Assembly (NCBI GenBank): GCA_947373495.1
Contig: CANBXZ010000003.1
Location: 1 to 63,483 of the forward strand
DNA: 63,483 nt
Source: Acetobacteraceae bacterium
GTDB lineage: Bacteria; Pseudomonadota; Alphaproteobacteria; Acetobacterales; Acetobacteraceae
Direction of reading: 5' to 3'
Below are positions 51,581-60,774 of this stretch, in pieces. Under the pieces are notes generated by a model that had not been told where the DNA came from, ran no database searches, and worked only from the letters and a program-made list of their open reading frames with translations. The translations under genes were made by a program, and so were the position numbers. Within the stretch, counting starts at the first letter, position 1; each line of letters starts with the position of its first letter.

Positions 51581-52681
51581 TCAGCGGTAGCCGGGGTCGG
51601 TCAGGTTCAGCAGCGGGAAGGCGCTGAACAGGCTGGGCGGCCGCACCGGCTGCGCCTGGTGCAGGTAGCCCGGATGCAGGTCGGCGAAGCGGGAGACGCC
51701 GAGCAGGCCGAGCACCTCATGGATTTCGGTCTGCAGCAACTCCAGCACGCGCTGCACGCCATCCTCGCCCGCCGCGGCCAGGCCGTAGCAATACAGCCGG
51801 CCGATCGCCACCATGTCCGCACCCAGCGCCATGGCCTTCACCACGTCGCTGCCGCGGCTGATGGAGCCGTCCATCCATACCTTGGCGCGGCCACCCACGG
51901 CCTTCACCACTTCCGGCAGCACGTCCAGCGAGCCGCGGCCGTGGTCCAACTGGCGGCCGCCATGGTTGGAGACGTACACCACATCGACGCCGTGGTCGCA
52001 GGCCATGCTGGCGTCTTCCGCCGTGGCGATGCCCTTCAGTACCAGCGGTACATTCGGGAACTTCGCCTTGAAATGCTTGACGTAGTCCCAGTTCAGCCCG
52101 GCCTGGAAGCTGTGGCCCACGGCGCGCGCGCGCCACGGCTTGACGAAGCGCTTGGCGATGTCGCGTTCGCGGCGACTGTAGATCGCGGTGTCCACGGTGA
52201 GGCAGAAGGCGTCGTAGCCGGCATCCATCGCCTGCTTGACGATATCGTCGCACCAGGCGGTGTCACCACGCACATACAGCTGGAACACGTTGGGGCCATT
52301 GCCGCTGGCTTCCGCCATGGGCTTCAGGCCGGGTGCGCTGACGCTGGAGACGATGGTCGGCACGCCGAACTTCGCCGCCGCGCGCGCCGCCGGGGCACCA
52401 CCCTCGGGGTCGAAGTTCTCCAACCCGCCCACCGGCGCCAGCGCGACCGGAATGCTGATCTTCTTGCCGAAGAAGGTGCTGGAGGTGTCGATGTTCGACA
52501 CATCGCGCAGCACGCGCGGGCGGAAGGCCTGCATGTCCAGCGCCATGCGGTTGCGCAGCACGGTGGTTTCGGTTTCGGTGCCGCCCACCAGGTAGTCCCA
52601 GGTGCCCGGAGTGACGCGGCGCTTCGCCTCGCTGACGAACTCGTGCAGCGTCAGGTATTGGTGGTCAGGTTCGTTCATCAT
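51581..52681 (-). CDS. FMN-dependent alpha-hydroxy-acid oxidase/dehydrogenase
   Basis: Encodes 366 residues; GAGGAA precedes the first of two adjacent ATGs. The FMN-binding barrel is complete. The catalytic His240 is in YVSNHGGRQLDHG, and MDGSISRGSDVVKAMALGADMVAIGR forms the phosphate site. The family includes lactate, glycolate and mandelate oxidases. It oxidises a 2-hydroxy acid to the 2-oxo acid. It lies between the oxaloacetate-decarboxylase-like gene (15 nt upstream) and the M81 gene (26 nt downstream). Confidence 0.93.
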   Translation of the reverse strand: MMNEPDHQYLTLHEFVSEAKRRVTPGTWDYLVGGTETETTVLRNRMALDMQAFRPRVLRDVSNIDTSSTFFGKKISIPVALAPVGGLENFDPEGGAPAARAAAKFGVPTIVSSVSAPGLKPMAEASGNGPNVFQLYVRGDTAWCDDIVKQAMDAGYDAFCLTVDTAIYSRRERDIAKRFVKPWRARAVGHSFQAGLNWDYVKHFKAKFPNVPLVLKGIATAEDASMACDHGVDVVYVSNHGGRQLDHGRGSLDVLPEVVKAVGGRAKVWMDGSISRGSDVVKAMALGADMVAIGRLYCYGLAAAGEDGVQRVLELLQTEIHEVLGLLGVSRFADLHPGYLHQAQPVRPPSLFSAFPLLNLTDPGYR

Positions 52682-52696
52682 GCTCGTCGTTCCTCG

Positions 52697-53566
52697 TCAG
52701 CCGCCCAGGTATGCCTTGGTCCAGCGTTTATACTCGTTGTCCCGCGTCACCCGCGGCATCAGCCCGGCTTCCGGCATGCCAGGCAGCGCCGCTGGCTGCA
52801 CGCCATCGCGCAGCGCCTGCAATGTCTCATGCACCGCACGCTGCGCCGCCTGGATGGGCTGGTGGCCCTGCAACGCAATGCGCACGCCGCGCGCCGCCAG
52901 ATAGTCGCGGTCCCGCATCTCCGCCGTCTCCAGCCCACCCAGGATGATGGGCAACGTGGCGACGGCGCTGATCGCGTCCAGTTCCGCCCGTGACTTCACC
53001 CCGGTGAAGAACAGCGCATCGGCGCCGGAGGCCGAGTACACCTTGGTGCGCTCCACCGCGTCGGCGATACCGTTCACCTGCACCGCGCTGGTGCGCGCCA
53101 CGATGACGAAGCTGGCGTCATCCCGCGCCGCCAGCCCGGCCTGCACCTTGCCCAGCCCCTCGGCGATGCCATGCAGCACCACGGCGCCGTCGCCGAAGGG
53201 GCGCGGCAGCACGGTGTCTTCCAGCGTCATGCCGGCGACACCCGCCGTTTCCACTTCCTGCACCGTGCGCATGGCGTTCAGCGCGTTGCCGTAGCCGTGG
53301 TCGGCGTCCACCATCAGCGGCATGGTGCTGACCGCGCGGCAGATGCGGCGGCACTGCTCGGCGAACTCGGTCAGCGTCACCACGATGAGGTCGGGCGCAC
53401 CCAGCACCGCCAGCGACGCGGTGGAGCCGGCGAACATGCCGACCTCGAAGCCGATATCCTCGGCGATCCGCGCCGACATCGGGTCCCATACCGAACCGGG
53501 GTGGATGCAGGTGGTGCCGGCCAGCACGGCGCGCAGGCGCTGGCGGCGGTCGGTGATCGTGCTCAT
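52697..53566 (-). CDS. isocitrate lyase/PEP mutase superfamily protein, oxaloacetate decarboxylase type
   Basis: Encodes 289 residues. The ATG at 53566 overlaps the Gfo/Idh stop (ATGA). The metal-site DADHGYGNALNAMRTVQEVE and EDTVLPRPFG segments, the opening SVWDPMSARIAEDIGFE, and a His in ALQGHQPIQAA all correspond to Pseudomonas aeruginosa PA4872, which the literature describes as an oxaloacetate decarboxylase. It would make pyruvate and CO2 from a 2-oxo-diacid. Within the operon it could end the pathway by feeding central metabolism. Confidence 0.85.
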   Translation of the reverse strand: MSTITDRRQRLRAVLAGTTCIHPGSVWDPMSARIAEDIGFEVGMFAGSTASLAVLGAPDLIVVTLTEFAEQCRRICRAVSTMPLMVDADHGYGNALNAMRTVQEVETAGVAGMTLEDTVLPRPFGDGAVVLHGIAEGLGKVQAGLAARDDASFVIVARTSAVQVNGIADAVERTKVYSASGADALFFTGVKSRAELDAISAVATLPIILGGLETAEMRDRDYLAARGVRIALQGHQPIQAAQRAVHETLQALRDGVQPAALPGMPEAGLMPRVTRDNEYKRWTKAYLGG

Positions 53567-54708
53567 AGCGCGGGCATCTCCACCCACCGGCGGCCGCGGT
53601 GGCTCTCGTAGCAGGCTTCGATCAGCTGCAGCCCGCGCGCCGCCTGCAACAGGCTGGCGGTGTTCGGCGTGCCTTCGGCCAGGTGGCGCAGGAACAGCTC
53701 CCACGCCTGGCGATAGCTGTTCTTGAACGGCATCAGCTCCGGCGCCTTCTGCCACTGGCTGAAGAAGTCCGCGGTCTGCGGCGCCTGCACCGGAAACACC
53801 GGCTTCGGCGTGGTGCCGATGGTCTGCACGAAGCAGTCATGCAGCGTGGCGTGCGCGCTGGCCTTGTCGCCATCCACGCTCACCACCAGCATGTCGTCGC
53901 GCCGGATGCGCGTGGCCCAGGAGGAGAACACCTCCCCCACCACGCCATTCTCGAACTCGACGATGGCGCGGACCTCGTCCTCCACATCCACGTCGTAGGG
54001 CTGGTGCTGTTCATCCCAGCGCTTCGGCTGCGCGGTGTTGATGCGCGCCGTCACCGCGGTGGGGCGACCGAACAGATGCTCGATGACGTAGCGCCAGTGC
54101 GGGAACATATCCAGCACCAGGCCGCCGCCCAGCGCCTTCTTGTAGTTCCAGCTGGTGCGCTGCGCCGGAATGTGCTCGCCATCGAACACCCACCAGCCGA
54201 ATTCCAGCCGCATGCCGTGGATCTTGCCGAAATAGCCCATGTCCAGCAGCGTCTTCAGCTTGGCCAGACCGGGCAGGTGGATCTTGTCCTGCATCACCGC
54301 GTGGCTGACCCCGGCGGCTTCCGCCGTCTCCCGCAGTGCCAGCACCTCGGCCATGCTCTCGGCCACCGGCTTTTCCAGGTAGATGTGCTTGCCGGCCGCA
54401 ATCGCGCGCCGCGCCAGTTCCACCCGGTTGCCGCCATAGGCGCATTCGAAGAACAGCGCGTCGTTCTTGTCCGCCAGGCAGGCGTCGATATCGGTGCTCC
54501 AGCGCTTGATGCCGAAGCGCGCCGCCAGCGCCGCCATCTTCTCCGGCGTGCGGCCGAGCAGGATGGGGTCGGGCATCAGCCGGTCGCCATTGGCCAGCGG
54601 CAGGCCGCCCTCGGCGATGATCGGCACCAGGCTGTTCATCAGGTGCTGCGTGGTGCCGATGCGGCTGGTGGCACCATGCATGATGATGCCGAGGCGTTGC
54701 GTTGCCAT
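53563..54708 (-). CDS. Gfo/Idh/MocA family NAD(P)-dependent oxidoreductase
   Basis: Encodes 381 residues from the ATG at 54708. The Rossmann start is slightly unusual (RLGIIMHGATSRIG). The family lysine motif is intact in KHIYLEKPVAESMAEVLAL, and the C-terminal domain has KKALGGGLVLDMFPHWRYVIEHL. These enzymes oxidise sugars, inositols or related polyols. It is fourth in the operon, 4 nt after the amidohydrolase gene and coupled to the decarboxylase-like gene. Confidence 0.9.
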   Translation of the reverse strand: MATQRLGIIMHGATSRIGTTQHLMNSLVPIIAEGGLPLANGDRLMPDPILLGRTPEKMAALAARFGIKRWSTDIDACLADKNDALFFECAYGGNRVELARRAIAAGKHIYLEKPVAESMAEVLALRETAEAAGVSHAVMQDKIHLPGLAKLKTLLDMGYFGKIHGMRLEFGWWVFDGEHIPAQRTSWNYKKALGGGLVLDMFPHWRYVIEHLFGRPTAVTARINTAQPKRWDEQHQPYDVDVEDEVRAIVEFENGVVGEVFSSWATRIRRDDMLVVSVDGDKASAHATLHDCFVQTIGTTPKPVFPVQAPQTADFFSQWQKAPELMPFKNSYRQAWELFLRHLAEGTPNTASLLQAARGLQLIEACYESHRGRRWVEMPAL

Positions 54709-54712
54709 GTTC

Positions 54713-55945
54713 TTATTCCGGGCGATGCAGCACGGCGGCCGTGCGGGTGAAGGTGCGGCGACCACGCTTGAAGGCATACAGCGTGGGCGCAACCTGGCGA
54801 ATGGCGGCAACCGGGTTGGGCGCGTCCACCACCACCATGTCGGCGTCGTTGCCCACGGCAATGCCGTAGCCCTTGCGGTTCATCAGCCGGGCGCTGTTGC
54901 TGGTGAACATCGCCCAGGTGTCCATCAGGTCGTCCGGCATCGCGTGCTGGACGATGTTGGCATACATGTTGGCCTGGCGGATCAACTGGCCATCCCCCAG
55001 CGGGGTGAAGGCGTTCTGGATGTTGTTGCTGCTGATGTTGCAGTTCACGCCCAGCCGGAACAGCCGGTTGGCATCGGCCACCGCGCGCTCGATGCGATGG
55101 TCCTTCTCCCGGCTGCCCAGGTACAGGTCGGTGGCCGGCAGCACGGTCAGCGCCACGCCGCTGTCAGCCATGCGCCGGGCCACCTTGTCCAGCTCGGCCG
55201 GCGGCATGGTGGAAAGCTTGGTGCCATGGCCGATGGCAACGCGGCCGCCGTAGTTGTACTTGTCGGCCAGCTCGCACACCAGCAGCACATCCAGCTCCTG
55301 CGCCGAATTGCCGCTGTCCAGGTGCATGTCGATGTCGATGCCGTACTTCAGCGCCAGTTCGAACACGCGATGGATCTGCGCGGCGCGGTCGCTGTCGTAG
55401 TTCGGCGCGGCGCCCACCACCGTGGCGCCGGTCTCCAGTGCCGCCACCATCAGTTCATCGGTGCCCGGGTTGTTGGTCAGGCCCTCCTGCGGCATCACGC
55501 AGATCTCGATGTCGATGGCCCACTTGTAGGCCTCGATCAACGCCTTGACGCCCTCCAGCCCGCGCAGGCCAACCCGCGGGTCCACCTCCACATGGGTGCG
55601 CATCAGCGTGGCGCCGTGCAGGATGCACATCTCCAGCGTGCGGCTGGCGCGGCTGGTCACATCCTCCACCGTGAAGGTCGGCTTGATCGCACTGGTGCGC
55701 TCCATCGCATGATGCGGGAAGCGCGCCGTCTCGCAGGCGCAGCGGTCGATGGTGCACGACTTGTCGAGGTGGATGTGCGTCTCGACGAAGCCGGGCGAAA
55801 CCAGCCGGCCGCCGCAGTCGATCACTTCCCGCGCGTCGGTGCCCAGGTTGGCGCCCAGCGCGGCGATGCGGCCATTGGCCACGCCGATATCGGTGGCGGT
55901 GCCATCCACCAGGTGGGCATTCTTCAGGATCAGGTCGAAGGTCAT
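54713..55945 (-). CDS. cytosine-deaminase-like amidohydrolase
   Basis: Encodes 410 residues from the ATG at 55945. The metal motif is VETHIHLDKS with H57 and H59, the HIHLDK form used by cytosine deaminase and the AtzC-like group. DMHLDSGNS and IGHGTK provide the later His residues, and a final NDADMVVVDAPNP strand is typical of the composite beta domain. It breaks a C-N bond in a cyclic or N-substituted amide or amine. It is third in the operon, 4 nt from both neighbours. The substrate is not recognised. Confidence 0.87.
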   Translation of the reverse strand: MTFDLILKNAHLVDGTATDIGVANGRIAALGANLGTDAREVIDCGGRLVSPGFVETHIHLDKSCTIDRCACETARFPHHAMERTSAIKPTFTVEDVTSRASRTLEMCILHGATLMRTHVEVDPRVGLRGLEGVKALIEAYKWAIDIEICVMPQEGLTNNPGTDELMVAALETGATVVGAAPNYDSDRAAQIHRVFELALKYGIDIDMHLDSGNSAQELDVLLVCELADKYNYGGRVAIGHGTKLSTMPPAELDKVARRMADSGVALTVLPATDLYLGSREKDHRIERAVADANRLFRLGVNCNISSNNIQNAFTPLGDGQLIRQANMYANIVQHAMPDDLMDTWAMFTSNSARLMNRKGYGIAVGNDADMVVVDAPNPVAAIRQVAPTLYAFKRGRRTFTRTAAVLHRPE

Positions 55946-55949
55946 GGGG

Positions 55950-57257
55950 TCAGTCCGCCGCTTCCGCATAGGGTACGTTGCGCCCGCCATAGCGGCGCAC
56001 CCGCACATTGGCCTGTTCCGCGTGGCCGGCGAAGCCTTCCAGCATGCACAGGCGGGAACAATAGGCGCCGATCATGGCGCTGGCCTCGTCGGTGGTGACG
56101 CGCTGGTAGGTCACCGTCTTGAGGAACTTGCCCACCCACAGCCCGCCGGTGTAGCGCGCCGCGCCCTGCGTCGGCAGCGTGTGGTTGGTGCCGATCACCT
56201 TGTCGCCATAGGCCACGTTGGTGCGCGGGCCGAGGAACAGCGCGCCGTAATTCTTCATCCGCGCCAGGAAGAAGTCGTCGTCGCTGGTCATCACCTGCAC
56301 ATGCTCGCTGGCGATGCGGTCGGCCTGTTCCACCATCTCGTCGAAGCTGTCGCAGACAATCACCTCGCCATAGTCTTCCCACGCCTTCCGGGCCACGGCG
56401 GCGGTGGGCAGGATGGCCAGCAGCTTGTCCACCTGGGCCATGGTTTCCTTGGCCAGCTTCGCGCTGTTGGTCAGCAGGATGGCCGGCGTGGTCGGGCCGT
56501 GCTCGGCCTGGCCCAGCAGGTCGGTGGCGCAGATCTCGGCATCCACGGTCTCATCGGCGATGATCAGGGTCTCGGTCGGGCCGGCGAACAGGTCGATCCC
56601 GACCCGGCCGAACAACTGGCGCTTGGCCTCGGCCACATAGGCGTTGCCCGGGCCCACCAGCATGTCCACGCCCTTGATGCTCTGGGTGCCGATGGCCATG
56701 GCGGCCACCGCCTGCACGCCGCCCAGGCAGTAGATCTCATCCGCGCCCGCCAGGTGCTGCGCCGCCACGATGGCCGGCGCCGGCTTGCCATTGAACGGCG
56801 GCGCGCAGGTGATGATGCGCGGCACCCCGGCCACCTTGGCGGTCACCACCGACATGTGCGCGCTGGCCAGCAACGGATACTTGCCGCCCGGCACGTAGCA
56901 GCCCACCGACTGCACCGGGATATTCTTGTGGCCCAGCACCACGCCGGGCAGGGTCTCGACCTCGATATCCTGCAACGCCGCCTTCTGGTGCCGGGCGAAA
57001 TTCTTCACCTGGGCCTGGGCGAAGCGGATGTCCTCCAGGTCGCGCGGCTTCAATTGCGCCAGGCAATCGTCGATCTCGGCCTTGGAGAGGCGAAAATCAT
57101 CGCGGTCCCAGTTGTCGAACTTGATCGACATCTCGCGCACGGCGTCGTCGCCACGCGCGGCCACGTCTTCCAGCAAGGCTTCCACCGTGGCGCGCACCGC
57201 CGCATTGGCCGCCGCCTTCTCGCCTGCCGCGATGCTCTGCTTCAACCAACGCGCCAT
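55950..57257 (-). CDS. histidinol dehydrogenase-like protein (HpsN-type alcohol dehydrogenase candidate)
   Basis: Encodes 435 residues. All key HisD residues are in place: zinc ligands Q250 and H253 (LLGQAEHGP), D352 and H412 (EGFAGHAEQ), catalytic E318-H319 (IASEHVQVM). HisD oxidises an alcohol to a carboxylic acid in two NAD+ steps. No other histidine genes are nearby, and it sits second in a catabolic operon. It is therefore more likely a HisD paralogue such as HpsN (sulfopropanediol dehydrogenase) than true HisD, though sequence reading cannot decide. Confidence 0.85.
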   Translation of the reverse strand: MARWLKQSIAAGEKAAANAAVRATVEALLEDVAARGDDAVREMSIKFDNWDRDDFRLSKAEIDDCLAQLKPRDLEDIRFAQAQVKNFARHQKAALQDIEVETLPGVVLGHKNIPVQSVGCYVPGGKYPLLASAHMSVVTAKVAGVPRIITCAPPFNGKPAPAIVAAQHLAGADEIYCLGGVQAVAAMAIGTQSIKGVDMLVGPGNAYVAEAKRQLFGRVGIDLFAGPTETLIIADETVDAEICATDLLGQAEHGPTTPAILLTNSAKLAKETMAQVDKLLAILPTAAVARKAWEDYGEVIVCDSFDEMVEQADRIASEHVQVMTSDDDFFLARMKNYGALFLGPRTNVAYGDKVIGTNHTLPTQGAARYTGGLWVGKFLKTVTYQRVTTDEASAMIGAYCSRLCMLEGFAGHAEQANVRVRRYGGRNVPYAEAAD

Positions 57258-57285
57258 GTCATTTCTCCCTCGCTCGCGGCATCGC

Positions 57286-58050
57286 TTACTCCGCCGTCCA
57301 GCCGCCGTCCACGACCAGGGCGCTGCCGGTCATCAGCGCCGAAGCGTCCGACGCCAGGAACACCACCGGGCCCATCAGGTCCTGCACCTGGCCGACGCGC
57401 CCCAGCTTGATCCTGCTCAGCACCCAGTCGCGGAACTCCGGCTTCTCGAAGAACGGCTTGGTCAACGGAGTCTCGATGAAGGTGGGCCCAAGCGTATTCA
57501 TGCGAATGCCGAACGGCGCCAGCTCGATCGCCGCGGCCTTGGTCCAGCCCTCCATGGCCCATTTGCTGGCGCAGTAGACCGTTCGGTTCGGCCCGCCGAC
57601 ATGGCCCATCTGGGAGGAGACGTTGATGATGGAGCCGGCGACGCCAGCCTCCCGCATCCGCCGGGCCACCGCCTGGGCGGCGAAGAAGGCGGCGCGCAGG
57701 TTCAGCTCCATCACCTGGTCGAAATCGGCCTCGGCCACGTCCAGGAAATGCGCCGGCTTGTTGGTGCCGGCATTGTTCAGGAAGGCGTGGAACGCCGGGC
57801 GGGCGGCCATGGCGGCGCGAAAGCCGGCGGTGTCGGTCACGTCCAGCACCAGGGCCTCGGCCTGGCCGCCGGTGGCGCGGATGGCCTCGGCCAGGGCGGA
57901 GATCTCGCCGCCGCTGCGGGCCAGCAGGGTCACCGCCGCCCCGGCCTCGGCCAGCGCCACGGCGGCGGCCAGGCCAATGCCACGCCCGGCGCCGCTGACC
58001 AGGGCGCGCTTGCCGTCCAGCCGGAAGCCTGGGGATTGCGGCAGGTTCAT
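57286..58050 (-). CDS. short-chain dehydrogenase/reductase, first gene of catabolic operon
   Basis: Encodes 254 residues from the ATG at 58050. Cofactor motif GAGRGIG and catalytic YCASK are intact, with NNAGTN and VDGGWTAE at the usual places. An NAD(P)-dependent alcohol dehydrogenase of unknown substrate. It opens the minus-strand run to pepN and is divergent from the TRAP binding protein (121 bp between starts). Confidence 0.92.
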   Translation of the reverse strand: MNLPQSPGFRLDGKRALVSGAGRGIGLAAAVALAEAGAAVTLLARSGGEISALAEAIRATGGQAEALVLDVTDTAGFRAAMAARPAFHAFLNNAGTNKPAHFLDVAEADFDQVMELNLRAAFFAAQAVARRMREAGVAGSIINVSSQMGHVGGPNRTVYCASKWAMEGWTKAAAIELAPFGIRMNTLGPTFIETPLTKPFFEKPEFRDWVLSRIKLGRVGQVQDLMGPVVFLASDASALMTGSALVVDGGWTAE

Positions 58051-58171
58051 CGTCTCATGGCTTTCTGCATCTCCGGGACTGTAGCGGGCACGGCCGCGCG
58101 GTCCAGGGGGGCCTTGCAACCGGGGGCGGAACCACTTGAAACTGGCGCCATAAGAAATGGGAGGACCAACC

Positions 58172-59185
58172 ATGCGTCGCTTGATCGGTGCCCTGCTGGG
58201 CGCCCTGCTGCTGGCCGGACCGGCCGCGGCCCAACCCCAGGCCCCCGCCGCCGCCCCGGCTCCGGCCTCGGCCCGCTGGGTCATGGCCACGCCCTATGCC
58301 GAAGCCAACTACCACACCCGCAACATCCGCGCCTTCATCGAGGACATGGAGAAGTCCACCGCCGGCCGGGTGGGCGTGCAGTTGCACGTGAATGCCAGCC
58401 TGCTGCCGCTGCCGCAGATCAAGCGCGCGGCGCAGACCGGCCAGGTGCAACTGGGCGAGGTGCTGCTCTCCGCCTTCGGCAACGAGGACCCGTTCTTCGA
58501 CGTGGACAGCGTGCCCTTCCTGGCCGACACCTGGGAAGGCGCCGCGGCGCTGCACCAGGCCAGCCTGCCCTTCATCCAGCAACGGTTCGAGCGCACCGGG
58601 CTGCGGCTGCTGTACATGGTCAACTGGACCAGCCAGGGCTTCTACACCCGCACCCCGCTGACCGATGTGGAAACCCTGCGCGGCAGCCGCTTCCGCGTGT
58701 TCAATGTGCTCACCACCCGCTTCGCCGAACTGCTGGGCGCCACGCCGGTGACGGTGCAGGTGGCTGAAATTCCGCAGGCCTTTGCCACCAATGTGGTCAA
58801 TGTGATGTTCACCTCGGCCCCGACCGGCGTGGACACCAGCGCCTGGGACTTCGCCCGCCACTTCACCGATGTGGGCGGCATGCGCACCCGCAATGCCATC
58901 TTCGTCAACGCCCGCGCCTTCAACGCGTTGTCCCAGGCGGACCAGCAGGCGGTGCTGCAGGCCGCCGCCCGGGCCCAGGTGCGGGGCCTGGACTTCGCCC
59001 GCCAGGCCGAGGAGGAGATGCTCGGCCGGCTGCGCAGCCGCGGCATGGAAGTTGCCCAGGCCAACCCGGTACTTCTCGGCCAACTGCGCGCCATCGGGGC
59101 CCGCCAGACCGAGGAATGGGCGCAGCGCGCCGGGCCCGAAGGCCCGCGCATGCTGGCCCGCTACAGGGAGTTGATGGGTCGATGA
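58172..59185 (+). CDS. TRAP transporter substrate-binding protein (DctP-like), orphan
   Basis: Encodes 337 residues; the ATG at 58172 follows gggaggaccaac. A signal peptide (MRRLIGALLGALLLAGPAAA) and an Ala/Pro-rich linker precede the DctP fold: WVMATPYAEANYHTRNIRAF, GEVLLSAFGNEDPFFDVDSVPFL, LRGSRFRVFNVLTTRFAELLGATPV. It captures an organic acid, often a sulfonate, sugar acid or hydroxy acid, in the periplasm. No DctQ/DctM genes are in the window. Its stop overlaps the next SDR start (ATGA). Confidence 0.9.
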   Translation: MRRLIGALLGALLLAGPAAAQPQAPAAAPAPASARWVMATPYAEANYHTRNIRAFIEDMEKSTAGRVGVQLHVNASLLPLPQIKRAAQTGQVQLGEVLLSAFGNEDPFFDVDSVPFLADTWEGAAALHQASLPFIQQRFERTGLRLLYMVNWTSQGFYTRTPLTDVETLRGSRFRVFNVLTTRFAELLGATPVTVQVAEIPQAFATNVVNVMFTSAPTGVDTSAWDFARHFTDVGGMRTRNAIFVNARAFNALSQADQQAVLQAAARAQVRGLDFARQAEEEMLGRLRSRGMEVAQANPVLLGQLRAIGARQTEEWAQRAGPEGPRMLARYRELMGR

Positions 59186-59925
59186 GCAACAAGGTCGTCC
59201 TGGTCACCGGTGCGCAGCAGGGCATCGGTGCCGCCTGCGCGCTGGCCTTCGCCGCCGCGGGTTATGATGTGGCGGTGAACTGGCTGGACGACCTGGCCGC
59301 CGCCGAAGCGGTGGCCGAGGGGGTGCGCGGCCACGGCCGCCGCGCCGCCCTGGTGCAGGGCAGCGTCGGCACCGTGGCCGGCTGCCAGGCCATCGTGCGG
59401 GAAGCCCTGGCCGCGCTCGGCCGGGTGGACGCGCTGGTGAACAACGCCGGCATCTTCCCGCGCACCAGCTTCCTGGAGATGGCGGAAGCCCAGTGGGACG
59501 CGGTGCTGGGGGTGAACCTGAAGGGCAGCGCCTTCACCGCCCAGGCGGTGGCCCGGGCCATGGTGGCGGCCGGGCATGGCGGGGCCATGGTGAACCTGTC
59601 CTCATCCTCGGTGCGCGGGGCGCCGCTGGGGGTGCACTACAGCGCCAGCAAGAACGGCGTCATCGGCATCACCCGCAGCATGGCGCTGGCCATGGCGCCC
59701 CACGGCATTCGGGTGAATGCCATCGCCCCCGGCACCAGCGACACCGCGCAGCCGCGCCATGGCAACACCGATGCCGAACTGGCCGAGATCGTCCAGGGCT
59801 TCCCGATTCCCCGCCTGGGCACGCCGGAGGAAATCGCCAGCCTGGCGGTTTACCTCTGCTCGGATGCCGCCGCCTGGGTCACCGGGCAATGCTGGCACAT
59901 CAATGGCGGCAACTACCTGGTGTAG
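59182..59925 (+). CDS. short-chain dehydrogenase/reductase coupled to TRAP binding protein
   Basis: Encodes 247 residues from the ATG at 59182 (ATGA overlap with the TRAP gene). Cofactor motif GAQQGIG, NNAGIFPR and catalytic YSASK are intact; it ends WHINGGNYLV. It is not the closest sister of the SDR at 57286. A coupled receptor and dehydrogenase suggest that the imported compound is oxidised directly. It ends convergent with the phosphatase gene, 9 bp apart. Confidence 0.92.
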   Translation: MSNKVVLVTGAQQGIGAACALAFAAAGYDVAVNWLDDLAAAEAVAEGVRGHGRRAALVQGSVGTVAGCQAIVREALAALGRVDALVNNAGIFPRTSFLEMAEAQWDAVLGVNLKGSAFTAQAVARAMVAAGHGGAMVNLSSSSVRGAPLGVHYSASKNGVIGITRSMALAMAPHGIRVNAIAPGTSDTAQPRHGNTDAELAEIVQGFPIPRLGTPEEIASLAVYLCSDAAAWVTGQCWHINGGNYLV

Positions 59926-59934
59926 CCGTAGCGG

Positions 59935-60693
59935 CTATTCCAGCAGCAGGTCGCGCAGCCGGGGCAACCGCTCGGCATCGAGGCCCAGGCCTTGGTCCAG
60001 CAGCGCCGCGACCGTGCCGAAGGGCTGTACCGCCGCCTCCAGCGCCGCTTCCAGCAGGGCGGGATGGGTGGAGAGCAGCGCATCGGCCAGCGGCCGCGGC
60101 GCACCGGAAGGCATGGCCAGGTCGCGCCGCCACAGCCGGTCCGTCGCCACGTAGTCGGCCAGGATGGTCTGCCGGCTGGCGCCCAGGGCCAGCAGGATCA
60201 GCGCCGCCCCCAGGCCGGTACGGTCCTTGCCGGCCGAGCAATGGAACAGCAGCGCCTGGCGTTCCGGTTGCAGCAGCAGGTCGAACATCTGCCGGTAGCG
60301 GCCGAGGTAGGTGGTCACGTAGTCCAGGTAGGCGCGGCGCAGCAGGTCCACCACATCCTCACCGGTGGCCATTTCCCGCCGCATCAGGTCGGCCAGGCTG
60401 GCGCCCACGGTCGGCTCGATCGGCAGCGGCACCCGCACGGCGCCTTCCGGCAGGCGGCTCGGCCGGTGTTCGGCTTCCTGCACGCCACGCAGGTCGCACA
60501 CGGTGCGCAGGCCCAGCGCCCGCACCGCCGCCACATCGGCCGCGGTCAGGTTGGCCAGGGTGGCGGAGCGATAGACCCGGCCCTGCCGCACCCGCCGGCC
60601 ATCGGCCACCGGGTAGCCCCCCAGGTCGCGCAGGTTGGAGGCGCCCTCAAGCGGGACGGCATGGGGCAGTTGGGCGCTGGCATGTGCTGTCAT
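59935..60693 (-). CDS. tyrosine-protein phosphatase (DSP/Tyr-phosphatase 3 type)
   Basis: Encodes 252 residues from the ATG at 60693. The P-loop HCSAGKDRTG is at 151-160, with nucleophile Cys152 and Arg158. The N-terminal ASNLRDLGGYPVADGRRVRQGRVYRSA is typical of the Tyr-phosphatase-3 (LipA/Ptp) group, which also dephosphorylates phosphoinositides. Cytoplasmic, no signal peptide. It is a lone gene between two SDRs. Confidence 0.92.
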   Translation of the reverse strand: MTAHASAQLPHAVPLEGASNLRDLGGYPVADGRRVRQGRVYRSATLANLTAADVAAVRALGLRTVCDLRGVQEAEHRPSRLPEGAVRVPLPIEPTVGASLADLMRREMATGEDVVDLLRRAYLDYVTTYLGRYRQMFDLLLQPERQALLFHCSAGKDRTGLGAALILLALGASRQTILADYVATDRLWRRDLAMPSGAPRPLADALLSTHPALLEAALEAAVQPFGTVAALLDQGLGLDAERLPRLRDLLLE

Positions 60694-60774
60694 ACCGGCA
60701 TTTTCGCCGCCGACTTGACGGCGGGCAAGCCTGCCCAGGACAATCAGCCACAATCTTTCATGGAGGAGACTGCA

